Source of the DNA: Coix lacryma-jobi var. lacryma-jobi
Taxonomy: Eukaryota > Streptophyta > Magnoliopsida > Poales > Poaceae
Direction: 5' to 3'
Assembly: GCA_009763385.1 (NCBI GenBank)
Contig: CM019824.1
Span: 150,170,305 to 150,234,304, forward strand
DNA length: 64,000 nt
Shown here: positions 1-10,982 of the stretch, one piece after another
How the letters are laid out: every line of letters begins with the position of its first letter
Numbering within the stretch: the first letter of the stretch is position 1
Notes under the pieces: model-generated
Told to the model about the DNA's origin: nothing
The model's input: only the letters and a program-made list of their open reading frames with translations
The model's database searches: none
Position numbers and translations under genes: made by a program

Positions 1-1365
1 TTTCAGGATTGATGATGAAGGAGTGGTATGGTTCAAGAACCGTCTGGTAGTTCCTAAGGTACCCGAGCTGAGACAGATAATCCTTGATGAAGCACACTCA
101 ACCAGATTTGCCATCCATCCTGGCAGCAACAAGATGTACCAAGACTTGAAGCAAAAATTCTGGTGGACAAATGAAGATCGAAATCGCTCGACATGTCGCT
201 CGTTGCGATACATGTCAGAAAGTCAAGGCTGTGCATATGAAGCCCGGGAGAGCTGCAACCTTTGTCAGTACCTGGTTGGAAATGGGAGGATATCAGCATG
301 GATTTTATCAATGGTTTACCCAAGACTCAAAAGGGATTCGATTCCATTTGGGTGATAGTGGACCGTCTCACAAAGCAAGCTCACTTCCTACCGGTCAAAA
401 CAAGTTATACCGCCCCACTTATGCCACCTTGTACAAGAACAACATAGTGAAGCTCCATGGCATACCCAAGACCATCATCTCAGATCGTGGTACTCAGTTT
501 GTCGCTAAGTTCTGGAAAGCGTTCCATGCCTCACTTGGAACCAAGCTATTGTATAGCACGGCTTATCATCCGCAGACTGATGGACAGACTGAGAGAGTCA
601 ACCAAGTGTTAGAAGATATGTTGAGAGCCTGTGTGCTTACCTTCGCAGATACTTGGGATCAGTTTTGCCCTTGGCAGAATTCTCTTATAATAACAGTTAC
701 CAAGAGAGCATCAAAATGGCACCCTTTGAAGCACTGTACGGCCGCCGTTGTCGTACACCTCTCAGTTGGTCTGAACCCGGAGAAAGGGAATTCTTTGGAG
801 TTGACCTAGTAAAAGATATGGAAGAGAAAGTCAAGCAAATACAAGAGAACATGAAGATTGCACAGTCTCGACAGAAAAGTTATGCTGACAAGAGACGTCG
901 ACCTCTGCAGTTCGAGATCGGGGATTATGTGTACCTGAAAGTCTCACCCACCAAAGGAGTCACTCGTTTTGGAGTCAAAGGAAAGTTAGCACCCCGCTAC
1001 ATTGGTCCCTTTGAGATTCTGGATCGTTGTGGCAAGGTCTTACATTAAGTTTGCCCGATCATCTTTCAGCAGTTCATAATGTGTTTCATGTCTCCCAACT
1101 CAAGAAGTGTCTCCGAGTACCTGAACATGTGGTTGAAGTTGAAGGCGTTGAGCTAGAACCAGATCTGTCATACACTGAGTATCCAGTTCGCGTGTTGGAT
1201 CACAAGGATCGTGTTACCCGAAGAACCACCACAAGATGGTACAAGATCCAGTGGAACCAGCACTCTGAAGAAGAAGCCACCTGGGAATCCGAAGACTTCT
1301 TAGCAAGAACTATCCCGACTTTCTCGAATCTCTGTAGATGTAAGGTTTTGCCTTTTCCTTCTTAA
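1..1365 (+). pseudogene. Gypsy integrase with C-terminal chromodomain (frameshifted)
   Basis: C-terminal part of a gypsy polyprotein that would insert retrotransposon cDNA into the nuclear genome. Segments in order: zinc-binding HHCC region (about 90-230; the Cys pair is in RCDTCQKVK), catalytic core with Asp in MDFINGLP (near 300), Asp in SDRGTQF (near 482) and Glu in TDGQTERV (near 590), a DNA-binding tail with GDYVYLKV and RYIGPFEI (900-1020), and a chromodomain with YPVRVLDHK and WESEDFL (1180-1310). In chromoviruses the chromodomain targets integration to heterochromatin. The reading frame changes near 170-260, near 640-660 and near 1050, so it cannot make an intact protein. The start is off the window. 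Confidence 0.88.
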
Positions 1366-1390
1366 GATGTGGAATCTCGGGGCGAGATTT

Positions 1391-1407
1391 TTTTTTGGGG
1401 GGAAGGT
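1391..1407 (+). other. Polypurine tract of Tekay-1
   Basis: A T run followed by ggggggaagg directly upstream of the LTR start at 1408. Its position and purine content fit the plus-strand priming site used in reverse transcription. Confidence 0.6.
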
Positions 1408-2370
1408 TGTAACACCTCTGGTGTTTAACTGTAATTAACCTGACATGTCATCATCATTAATCATTAATCATTCTTGCCTTGCATTTATGTTTGCTTAGCA
1501 CTGTGTAGCAATCTCTTTTCAAAAACCCTAAAAGCCCAATTCTCTCTATAAGGGCAAAATGGTAATTTCACCTCTGTGCCTAGTTCTATGTATTTCTTTT
1601 CAATTTAGTGCCCTGATGTTTGTTGCATTGATCAAAGTTCAAAAATCAGATTTGATTTGATTTTTCCTTTTGCAAAACCCTAAAATCCCAAATCCTGGAT
1701 TTATCCCTCTTTTTGTAATTCAAAATTATTCAAAATTTGAGGTTGGTCCAAAAAGCAAAGTTGTAGATCTGGCCAAGAGAAACAACTTGGTATTTACAAA
1801 TTTTCAAGTTTCAGTTTGAAATCCAAAGTATTTTTGATTTGAATCAAATTTGAAAAGTGTCCCCTTTTCTGTTTTTGAATATAGTTCAAAAACTATTTGG
1901 AATTTGAAAATGTTCATATTGGCAAAGTTGTAGATCTCTTTTTCTGAGCAACTTTGGTATTTTGAGTTTTTGTCGCACAGTTCAAATTTGGGAGAAATTT
2001 GCAAAATACAAAAACTGGCCAAAAGTCAAACCCTAGCCCTACACTGTTCTTCTTCCCCGTAGAGCCAGGGGGAGGGGGGGGGCCCGGCCATGGCGCCGGC
2101 GCTGCGCCTGCAGCGCATACGGCTGCTCCCCACACCCCTTATCATGCCGCCGCTGTCGCCCTGTTCCCTCCGCGCCCGCACGCGAGCGCTGACTCCATCT
2201 CTCGGCCCCTACTGCTCCTGCTCGCCGCCGCCGCGTGGCCATTGCCGGCGCTGCCTGCGCCCGAGCCCCGGCTGCACGCCAGCGCCTCCGCCAGAGTGCA
2301 ATCGAGTGCGCGTGCGCTCGCCGAGCTTATCCAGCCATCACCACGGTCTCTACCGGCCGCTATCCGCCGC

Positions 2371-2377
2371 TATAAAA
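2371..2377 (+). promoter_or_regulatory. TATA box in Tekay-1 LTR
   Basis: TATAAAA in a GC-rich context (ccgccgctataaaagcaccg). The matching place in the related LTR at 63642 has the same box, which supports it as the element's promoter. Confidence 0.7.
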
Positions 2378-2859
2378 GCACCGCCGGAGTCCGAGCTCCT
2401 CACTCACCTCCGCCACCGTGGCCAGACCACTCCGAAGCTCTCGCCGCTCAACCAACTAGCCCAACAGCTCCGTCTTGAGCTCGTGAAGCTTTCCCACCCC
2501 TCAATTTCATCTCTACCGCCTCCTATCGCCCGGCGTAAGCTCGCCGTTCCCATCTCCGGCAGAAACCCGGCGAGCTCGGGTTCGTGAAATTCGCCGTCTC
2601 CGGCCATGATCATCCCTCACCGACCCCGTGTCGTGTTCCTTGGTTCCGTGCGACTCTGACCAGGCCCTTGCGGTCTCGTGTGTTGCGCAGGGTCGTCGGA
2701 GCGCCGCTCGCCGCTCGCCGCCGAAAGAGTTCCACCGAACCACCGCCCCTCGAGCACGTGTCGAGCCTCCTTCCTCGAGCCTCACCCTCGAGCACGTGCC
2801 GAGCCACACCCTCGAGCCCTGCCTCTGATCCGTGGTAAGCACCCGAAGCCTCCGGCCTC

Positions 2860-3135
2860 TGCTTCCACTCCGTCTCGCCCGAGCCCAAGCCTCGAGCACG
2901 CGTTTCCGTCTCGCCCGAGCCCAAGCCTCGAGCGGACTCATGCACCCTCCGCTTCGTCGAGATAGGCCTCGGACGAAACGTTTGTTTCCGTCTCGCCCGA
3001 GCCTCCGAGCCAGGCCTCGGGCGAAGCAGTCGCTTCGCCTCGCCCGAGCCCGTTTCACCCGAACCCGCTTCGCTCGAGCCAGGCCTCGGCGAACGCATGA
3101 CTTCCGATTCGCCCGAGCCTCCGTTCGCCCGAGCC
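2860..3135 (+). repeat. Short tandem repeats in LTR leader
   Basis: Imperfect repetition of tctcgcccgagcc, joined to aagcctcgagc and similar words, several times over about 275 bp. CpG-dense. It lies downstream of the TATA box, so it would be transcribed. Confidence 0.65.
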
Positions 3136-5395
3136 TTGCGAAGAAAGAGCACAGTGCCCTTTTCCTTTTGGGAGTTGTGAATAGTGTTCTGTTTTCTTTT
3201 TTTTGTGTGAATTAATCTGTTGTTCCTTAAATCTTGAGAAAAATATGGTATGCTCCTTGCTCTGTGTAGTATTTATAAAAATATGAAACTTGACTTTTCT
3301 GCAAGAATTTAAAAATGTAAAATCTCTCTTTTAATTAATAAATGGATAGTTTTGGATTTTTAGAAATTATTTATAACTCCAAAATCATGAGGCTAATTTT
3401 TGTGAGCTTCCTATGCCATGTTTAGTCTCTGGTGAAATTTTGAAGTCTTTTGGAACAAGTTGATTTTTGAGCATTTATCTTTAATTGTTAAATAGTGCCT
3501 TTGTTAATTAATGTCTGATTTTATTTGAGCACCTTAATGACCTCCAAAAATTATGAAATTTGTTTTGCCATCTATCTACACCATAATGAACTTATGTGAT
3601 TAATTTGGTAATTTTTGGAGCAACTTCATAAAATGACCTTTTTAAATAATTAAGGAAAATAGAAAAAGTGATTAGGTTCATGTTGTATGCCCTGTTTTTG
3701 CATTGTTCATACTAGCATACTCATGTGCATGCATCATTGCATTCGTATAGTCACCGAAGAAGGAGTCAAAGTCGAGGCCGCCGCCGACGAACCTGTCCCC
3801 GAGGCTACCCCGAGCTCCGACAACTACTCCGCCGCCTTCGAGCCTGCCCTCTTTGCTCTTCAAGGCAAGCCCCGGTGCATTTAACCCTTTCCTTGAATTT
3901 ATAAAATGATTTCCTTAAATGCTTTTGAGTTAAATTATTGCATTAGGTTTATAGGAGTTGTGTGCTATCCTAATTGATGCACTATCCACCTTGACCACTG
4001 ATACACCTGATACCTGCTTTTCAAAAGTATTTGAAAAATGCTTAGCAATGCTTATTGATTTAGACCTTGTAATAAAATGCCAATTTCAAAAGTGTGATCA
4101 CTTAAGAACTTTTATGGGAATTTGGTCTTACTCCCCGGCTGTTGGCTAGGTATTGATCCGTACCTAGTCAATAGCGAGGAGAGGTTGTCCGAGCGTACGG
4201 TGCCGTCATGTTGTAGTCTGGGACTCAACAGTTGACACCGACCGGGACAGGGTTGAAAAACTGACAGGACTATTACGCTTGGGTGAGATATAACCAAGGT
4301 GTAGTTCTGGCTGGAAAATTAGGGACCATCCGTATGGGGGCCTGCTGGTCAAGACTTGTAACTATTCACATACTACGGAAAGCTCTGGCTCCGAGGAATC
4401 CTTTATTGGACCGACAACCGCGCACTGGGAGTGGGAGATGGCGGAAGTAGCATGTACCCACGTGACAGGACCTGTACTCTTGGGTTAGAGTCCCGAGGTA
4501 CTTGTCGCTGGCGGAAAATTGGAGTGGTGTACTGTACTTCCGGGTGGCGTAGGACCGGGCCCATCTTGGAGGAATCGTGGTAGACGAGTTGGCATGCAAG
4601 CTTGGGTGCTACATATGCAGTGTGGATAGGGATCCTCAGCTGAGTATTATTTATCCGGATTAACGTTGCTCCTCGGTTATGGAGACTTGGTCCACTGACT
4701 GTCAACGGAGAGTGGTTCTCAACTAGGAATGTTTTGAAATGTAAAATGAATCATGAATGATGAAGAATTGAGGATACTGAATCTTTCAAAATAAAATAAG
4801 GTTTACAAAAATGCTTTTCTGCAAAATACTTGATCTTGCTTAAGCCTTACCTTGACTACCCTAAGCCTCTCATTCCTGAGTCTTCTCCCTTTTTCTTTAG
4901 TCGGGTAAGTCTTGTTGAGTACCCCAGTACTCAGGTTTGTTACCATGTTGCAGGTATGCCTGAGACCCCGATGTGTCTCGCACCCTGTTGCGTGACCTTC
5001 GTCCAGGAAGAGGCCGATGAGGCCGATGAGTAAATGTGCACCCTCGGGCTGGGTGTTACATGTATCTTTATGTTAATGTTTCCGCTACGTTGTCTACTTT
5101 GAATTTCCCGAACAATGGTTTGTAATAATCGTACTCCTTACCTCATTTGAAACCTCGGTTTGTAAAACTATTGTTATTTAAGTCTTCCGCTCTTTATTCC
5201 GATGTTATTTGTAAAAGTATGCAATGCTGTAACCGAATTGTGAGATGATCCTGCGGACATTGGGCACTGATGTAGCCCGGTGGCGAACAGGTCTTAATCA
5301 CATGGAACATGGGTTCGGCTGTCAGAGGTTGACAGGGACACGTGGGCCATGGGATTAGGGTCGTTCCGTCACACCCATTGGATTGAGGGTGTTAC

Positions 5396-6245
5396 TTGGT
5401 CGAGATTTGATGTTTGATTCCAAATTCACACATAGCTCATCAACTCTTGTGTTCTAAACTCCTTCCTTTGTCACTTCTCCTTTCTTGATTCTTCTATCAA
5501 ATTCATTTTGACTTCTCTTGACAAAGTTTTGAAATGCCAAACACTTCCTCTTGTCAACGAGAAAGAAGACTCATGTGTACTTGTATAATCATCCACTATC
5601 ACAAAGCCATACTTGTTTCCCCATACTTGCATATGTAGTTGGTCCAAACAGCCCATGTGCAACAAATCAAGTGCATGTGTAGTGCTCACATTCCTTTGTT
5701 GGGATGATGTTTCCAACTTGCTTTCCCATTTGCCATGCACTACATAGCTTGTCTTTTTCAAAGTGAACATCTTTTAGTCCTCTAACCATGTCATACTTCA
5801 CTAGCCTCTTTAGTTGTTTCTTCCAACATGTCCCAAGCGCCTATGCCATAGCCAACCCATACTTGATTTGTGAATAAGCATGTTGTCAATTGAGCTTCAC
5901 TTGCATCAAGTCCCACCAAATAAGGTTCTCATATCTAAATACTTGAACACCAAGTCACTTCCATCAACACTCACTATCTCCACATCATCTACCCCAAATA
6001 TGCATTGAAACCCAAGTCACACAATTGTGCCACGGACAATAGGTTGAAGTTGAGAGATTCCACTAATAGCACATTGGAGATGCTCAAGTCATTGGATATT
6101 GAAATCTTGCCAAGCCTTTGACCTTGCCTTTCTTGTTGTCACCAAATGTGATAGCATCTGCATGATCATTGCCACTAGTGTTGATTTATTGAACATTCTA
6201 CCATCTCTGGTCATGTGTTGAGTGCACCCACTATCAAGCACCCAA
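5396..6245 (-). pseudogene. Copia protease and integrase fragment
   Basis: Read from high to low coordinates. Near 6245-6200 the strand encodes a protease active site of the form LDSGCTQHMTRDGRMF. Degenerate GAG-pre-integrase sequence follows, then an integrase segment ending about 5470 with GNKYGFVIVDDYT, a standard stretch of the copia integrase core. Several stops and frame changes are present. The integrase stops at the Tekay-1 boundary before the second catalytic Asp is complete. Confidence 0.75.
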
Positions 6246-7536
6246 GTCTTCCTCCCGCTTTATAGTTCACCCTTAGTGGCCTTAGCCATGAAGCATGTCG
6301 ATGAGTGTTGAAGATAGAAGGCTTGCTTGATATTGCAAGAATAGCCATAGCCTTCTTCTTAGTGGTCTTCCTCTCATCATCACTAGAATCATCATCACCG
6401 CTTGAGGAAACATCACTATCCCATGTCACAACATAGGAACCACCCTTCTTCTTTTCCTTCTTCTTTTCTTTCTTTTCTTTTCTTTCTTTGTTCTTGTCTT
6501 TCTTCTTCTTGTTCTTCTTGTCATCATCATCTTCATCACTAGAATATGGACAATCCGCAATGAGTGATCCTTGCTCTTGCATCTATAGCACCTTTTAGTT
6601 GTGCTCTTGTTTGCATCTCTTCTCTTTCTTGCTGCTCATAGCCCTTCTTCTTCATAACTTGCCAAATCTTTTGACAAATAGAGCCATCTCTTCATCATCC
6701 ATTTCAAAGCTTGTGTTTGCTTCATCATCACTTTCCTCTTTCTTTGCTTTGCCCTTGCTCTTGCTCTTGGAGGACGAAGCCTTGAATGCCACGGTCTTCT
6801 TCTTCTTCTCTTCCTCTTGGCTCCCCCATCCCGTTCCACACGGTATCTGTCTTGTGTGACCACATCACCTAGTACTTGGTTTAGGGTTACCGTGTCCAAT
6901 CCTTCTCTCACTAGGATAGTCACCAAAGTATCAAACCTTGGTGGTAAGCATCTCAAGACTTGTGAGAAAAGTCCTTGTCCTCCACTTTCTCTCCCAAGGC
7001 CTTCAAGTCATTGATAATAACTTGCAACCGGTGAAACATCTCCGGTATGTTTTCATCATCTTGCATCTTGAAGGTGGCAAGCTTGTCTTTGAGGATGTAT
7101 AGCTTGGCCCTCTGACCGCCTGGTGCCCTCATAGGTCTCCTCTAATCTTTCCCAAATTCCACTTGCTTTTCAAGGTCTTGACTTGCTCAAACACTTTTGT
7201 GTCAAGGCTTCATAGAACAAGTTGATTGCCACATCATTCCATTGAAGCTTCTCTTCTTCTCTAGGAGTGGGACTTGCGGGGTCAATTACCGCAAAGTCAT
7301 GCTCAATCACACCCATATCTTTCTATTCATTCCCCTCTATTGAAAGCCACACATCTTCCTCCATTCACCATCAGAAATGGACGTGCCACTCCAAATGTGG
7401 TGAATAGCCTATTCTACACCAATATTAGGGTCTTCCAACAATCGAAATTGGTGCCGTCAAAATGTGGTGGCTTCCCCATATAGTTGATTTGAGCCATTGT
7501 AACACCGGAGGATGTTAAGCCACAAACAAATGGTGA
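6246..7536 (-). pseudogene. Copia gag remnant with lysine-rich tail
   Basis: Decayed gag. The clearest part encodes the last zinc-knuckle residues (IADCPY near 6550) followed by an acidic then very lysine-rich stretch (DDDDKKNKKKKDKNKERKEK and on), visible on the plus strand as a CTT/TTC-rich run at 6440-6530. Upstream sequence to about 7500 is compatible with the UBN2-type gag domain, but frames are broken. Gag packages the element RNA in cytoplasmic particles. Confidence 0.65.
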
Positions 7537-7540
7537 CCGC

Positions 7541-7554
7541 GGCTCCGATACCAC
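7541..7554 (-). promoter_or_regulatory. Primer-binding site of copia-1
   Basis: The minus strand reads TGGTATCGGAGCCG two bases after the LTR end. TGGTATCAGAGC is the usual copia PBS, complementary to initiator Met tRNA; this copy differs at one base (CGG for CAG). It fixes the LTR/internal boundary and the strand. Confidence 0.85.
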
Positions 7555-7577
7555 TTGAAAGGTCCAAATTGGCTAGA

Positions 7578-7593
7578 GGGGGGGGGGGGGGGG
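7578..7593 (+). repeat. Poly-G run (16 G)
   Basis: Sixteen consecutive G at the place where the related copia-2 LTR has six (41188-41193). Confidence 0.95.
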
Positions 7594-8604
7594 TGAATAG
7601 CCTAATTAAAAATCTACAAAATTACTTAGGCAAACACTATTAGTATAACAAATGGCGAAGCTTGTTGCGCTAGCCTAATAGTGTGTTGCAAGCCACCTAT
7701 CCTACAATTCTACCTAATATTTCTATGTCACATAATCAACTAGAGCTAATAACAAATGCGGGATAAAACAATCTAGCTCTAGCACAAATATGATATACAA
7801 AGAATGTATATGAAACAAGAGTGTGCACAAGATACTAAGCAAACTAATCACAACTAACTAAACAAGATATATGACAAAAGAAGAATATCTACGCAAATGA
7901 AATAGCTCAAGGTAAATACATAAAGTAAATGAGCTAGATAGAGATGGTTTCACCGAGCCTTCGGGATCGCCTAGTAGAAAGCCAATCACCGATGAAATCC
8001 ACTTGTGAAGCCAATCACCGAGAAGAATTCACAATCACAATAAGCACACGGGACACCAAGATTTATCCCGAGGTTCACGTGCTTGCCAGCACTCGACTCC
8101 CCGTTGTGTCGACCAACACTAGGTGACCCGGTGGCTAATCGGCGCAAAGCCAAGCTCACAAGAGCGCCACAAGAATCTACCACTAGTGAGGTAGCTCAAC
8201 GACACGAGCAATCCACTAAGGATGCCTCTTGCCGCTCCGGCGAGGTGAGGCTCCAAAACCTCTCACAATCACGAAGGGTAGTGGCCAAGAACAATCACCA
8301 ATCTTGCCAACAACCACCTCAACGCCTCCAAGCCGTCTACGCACTGGCAAATGACAAGAGTAACAAGAAAACTCAATGCCGATGCGAAGAACTAGTGCCA
8401 CTAGATTGAACTCTTTCAAATCACGCACTAGATCACTCAATCTCACTAGGATTGATCAAATCAATTGGGAGATGAGTTGGAAGGCTTGCCAAAGCTCATT
8501 AGAATGCTTAGGAATCAAAATGTGCAAAAGTGAGACCAAATGAGCCGGCCAAGCCCCTTAAATAGGCCACCCAAAAAGGCCTAGCCGTTGGGCCCGAAAC
8601 AGAT

Positions 8605-9118
8605 CCATCGAACGCACCGGTGTCGGGGCCATCGGATGCTCCCCCAGCGTCTGATGCTCCGAAGAGCACCACATGTCCCCTTGCTATGAAATCAGCCCGT
8701 TAGATCCCAACGGTCATATCTCTTCACGTGCCAGTTAAAGTGGCATCGGACGCGCCGATGCCTAGTATCGGACGCTCCGACGCTTCTGCTCAAGTTAGCT
8801 CTTTTCGCGCTACATCGGAGGCTCCGAGACTCTAACATCAGATGCTCGACCCCAGCATCCGATGATATACCAGAGAGGTTCCAGAGAGGTCCAAACACAT
8901 CGGATGCTTCCGATGGTTCTACATCGGATGCAGGCCAGCATCCGATGCTCCCTGGAACGCAAGCTCGCGCCACGACACCTGCATCGGATTCTGCAACAGT
9001 GTTTCCTCAGCGTCCGTTACCCGCGTCCGATGCTTCTTTGAATTCTGACAGAAGCTAGGGTTAACCATCGGATGCTCGGCCTAGCATCCGATGCTGCTGC
9101 TTCCAGCATCCGATGCTA
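8605..9118. repeat. Palindromic motif array in copia-1 LTR
   Basis: About sixteen copies, in both orientations, of CATCGGATGC or close variants, often paired head to head as in gcatcggacgcgccgatgc near 8742. Spacing is irregular (roughly 15-90 bp), so this is not a simple tandem repeat. Confidence 0.85.
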
Positions 9119-9638
9119 ATAATCAGCACCTTTCGTTTTCTAACTTCTACCCTTGCTTCCATGCGCCAACACCAAAGTGTTTCAACACTTGTGCACGTGT
9201 GTTAGCATTTTGCAAAGCATTTTCCAAGGGGATTGTTAGTCACTCACTATGTTTATATCATCGATATGTTAGAGAACACCTAGTGGCATTTGAACACCGC
9301 ATAAGCCGTGAATAATCTCCTCTTAATAGTACGGCTATGTATCCTAAATGTGATCACACTCGCTAAGTGTCTTGATCACTAAAACAATGAGCCCTATAGG
9401 TTATACCTTTGCCTTCGGGCCTCTTTGCTTCATCTCTTCTCTTCTTCATTTCACCAATGGTAGAGCACTTGATCTCTTGAGTGCTTGTGGCCATCACCAT
9501 CCTCCATGGTTGCCACCTTGCTAGCTCCACCACTTGGCTTGGTCACAATCCTTTCTTATAAGCTACACACATGCTTAGCAATAGGATTAGACCAAATAGG
9601 TTTCATCAATTAACCAAAATCAAACTAGGACTTTTACA

Positions 9639-9803
9639 TACATGTTGTGCTCGCGGCGTCAGCAGGGCAGGTCATGCAGTCGGCGGGGAGAGAGCCGACT
9701 GGGCATCCGGTGGCGGCGAGGGAGACCTGAGCGCCATGAAGGAAGGTCGTGTCTCGTGGGCGGCGTGGTACTGTCTGGACGCCCAGCGACGTGGAGACTG
9801 CAG
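9639..9803. other. Short host-like stretch, no gene seen
   Basis: Follows the copia-1 LTR; a possible target-site copy (tacat) starts it but cannot be paired. Moderately GC-rich; no ORF I can support. Confidence 0.4.
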
Positions 9804-10056
9804 CGCGTCGTTTAGATTGAGAATGTGAGTTTTTTTCTCAACTGTAGCACTTTCGTTGTTATTTGACAAACTTTGTCCAAATATGGCCAACTAGACTCAA
9901 AAGATTCGTCTCGACATGTACATACTAAAATTACAATTAGTTATTTTTTTGCTAACATTTAATACTTCATACATGCGTCCAAACATTGATGTAATTGTGA
10001 TGTGATGGAGAGAGAGTGAAAAAATGTCGAAAGTTTGAATGCATCTAAACAAGGCC
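9804..10056. mobile_element. Tourist-like (PIF/Harbinger) MITE, degenerate left end
   Basis: The right end reads gcatctaaacaaggcc, the inverse of the GGCCTTGTTTAG terminus common in grass Tourist-like MITEs. The left end is a worn version (gtcgtttagattgag). The interior has the family's usual words (gtagcactttcgttgttatt, actagactcaaaagattcgt). No coding capacity. Recognition is from remembered family features. Confidence 0.75.
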
Positions 10057-10515
10057 TAGCTGCGGTTCCAAAGACTTGAGCGCCTGCCGCGCCTGGCACG
10101 ATGGGGCAGGGGGCGTTGAACACGGACCGATCGAGGAAAAAGGCTTGATGTACTGAGAGGGAGGCAGGAGGGAGCGTTGATTGCTGTAGATTCGTGGGAG
10201 CCTAGAGCACGGGAAGAAAAAATGGGCAGGGACGAGCGCACCAGGTGGAAATTTATTGTAGATGGGGGTGAAGCGAAGGGTGGGAGCACGGGGTGAATGC
10301 CGGGTGGAACCATCGTCGAGGTGAATCCATGATTAGCCGGATAGACGATATCATTATGTATGTTTTAGTTGTATAATATATATATATAGAGAGAGAGAGA
10401 GGTAAATGCCCGTGCGTTGCAACGGGTATTGTACTCTCTACTTGAGATTTTCCTTCAATCTATTTCTTGACTTCGCAACATTCTTCTATGTTGCCAAGCA
10501 TTCTATAAATACTCA
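10057..10515. repeat. Repeat end shared with 32740-33110, plus (TA)n(GA)n
   Basis: The segment 10300-10400 (ccgggtgga, then agacgatatca, then tgttttagttgtataatata) recurs at about 32750-33110, where a Stowaway MITE splits it. After the match here come TA and GA dinucleotide runs (10375-10402) and tgcccgtgcgttgcaacggg (10408-10427), an imperfect palindrome. I take it to be the end of an unclassified repeat family. No gene. Confidence 0.55.
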
Positions 10516-10632
10516 GGGCCCGTTTGGAATGCGGGAAATTTTCCCGATTCCTGTGTTTTTCCTGTGAAATTGAACTGATTCCTGTGAAATTCCAGTGGGA
10601 TTCCCGTGAAATTCCTGCGTTCCAAACAGCCC
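10516..10632. mobile_element. 117-bp MITE with 3-bp TSD
   Basis: Inverted termini gggcccgtttggaatgc and, at the right, gcgttccaaacagccc; flanked by tca on both sides (10513-10515 and 10633-10635). A 3-bp TSD with GGGCC-type ends suggests the PIF/Harbinger class. The interior repeats ttcctgtgaaatt twice. Confidence 0.8.
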
Positions 10633-10982
10633 TCAATGTGGGCAGACAAAGGCATAAGTGCAACTTCTAAATTTTTTGATCTGCAACTTCTATACTGTAC
10701 TGTGAATGAAGGCATTTACTGCTCTCGTGCAAATATTCGTATATACACAACTGTACCTAGATTAAAAGTAGTAGCAGAAAAGCAAACTTAAGAGTATGAC
10801 TGCAACACCATATTAGTACAACTGTACCTAGAGTTTTCTAGGAAAAAAATGTGCAATAAAATTGGATCCTCACTGGTACGTACCAATCTACAGTCATGCC
10901 ATCCTCACTGTGCGTCTTTACCTAAAGTTTGCTAAGTAAAAAAAAAGCTCAACAACCTTTATAGCTTCATCAGAGTTGCTTG
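10633..10982. other. Host-like stretch, no gene seen
   Basis: AT-rich, low-complexity-poor sequence ending in gcttg, the left target-site copy of Tat-1. On the minus strand its end joins in frame, across the Tat-1 insertion, to an exon-like run at 20355-20415. Confidence 0.4.

Larger units (their letters stand above)
1..5395 (+). mobile_element. Tekay-1: Ty3/gypsy chromovirus, 3' part only
   Basis: The 3' end of an LTR retrotransposon that begins left of the window: integrase with chromodomain, a purine-rich tract, then one LTR of about 4 kb. Chromodomain plus very long LTR is typical of the Tekay/Del chromovirus lineage; the lineage name is inference. The element ends in gggtgttac at 5387-5395, complementary to the tgtaacacc at its LTR start. 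Directly after the LTR lies minus-strand copia integrase sequence (copia-1), so Tekay-1 inserted into copia-1. The other end and TSD lie outside the window. Confidence 0.88.
1408..5395 (+). repeat. 3' LTR of Tekay-1 (~4 kb)
   Basis: Begins tgtaacacctctggtg and ends gggtgttac, giving short inverted termini. A second copy of the same LTR family starts at 62646, and the two align from their first base (same opening, same TCATCATCATTA run, same AAGTTGTAGATC segment, same GC-rich promoter block with TATA box). Internally: an AT-rich 5' portion (1408-2040), a GC-rich promoter and leader (2050-3150), AT-rich sequence (3160-3760), then sequence without recognisable coding content to 5395. ORFs called inside it are not credible genes. 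Confidence 0.88.
5396..9638 (-). mobile_element. copia-1: decayed Ty1/copia element (SIRE/Maximus type)
   Basis: Reads right to left: 5' LTR (9638-7557), primer-binding site, gag, protease and the start of integrase, cut at 5396 by Tekay-1. The rest of pol should lie left of Tekay-1, outside the window. The LTR end (tgaaaggtcc, then ggctaga, a G run and tgaatag) matches the LTR end of copia-2 at 41175 (tgtaaggacc, then gcctaga, Gs and tgaatag), so the two are related. All coding parts carry stops and frameshifts. Confidence 0.82.
7557..9638 (-). repeat. 5' LTR of copia-1
   Basis: On the plus strand it runs from tgaaaggtcc (7557) to aggacttttaca (9627-9638): inverted termini, with TG/CA ends on either strand. 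It holds a G run at 7578-7593 and a block of repeated palindromic words at 8605-9118. No partner LTR is in the window. Confidence 0.78.

Noticed and set aside
1999..3215. ORFs of 95-180 codons in the Tekay-1 LTR
   Set aside because: GC-rich promoter and leader with overlapping ORFs on both strands, no domain, and not kept in the related LTR.
7541..7554. tRNA gene at the copia-1 boundary
   Set aside because: Only the short tRNA-complementary PBS is present; no cloverleaf.
8605..9118. CRISPR-like array (repeated short palindromes)
   Set aside because: Irregular spacing, both orientations, no constant spacers and plant retrotransposon context.
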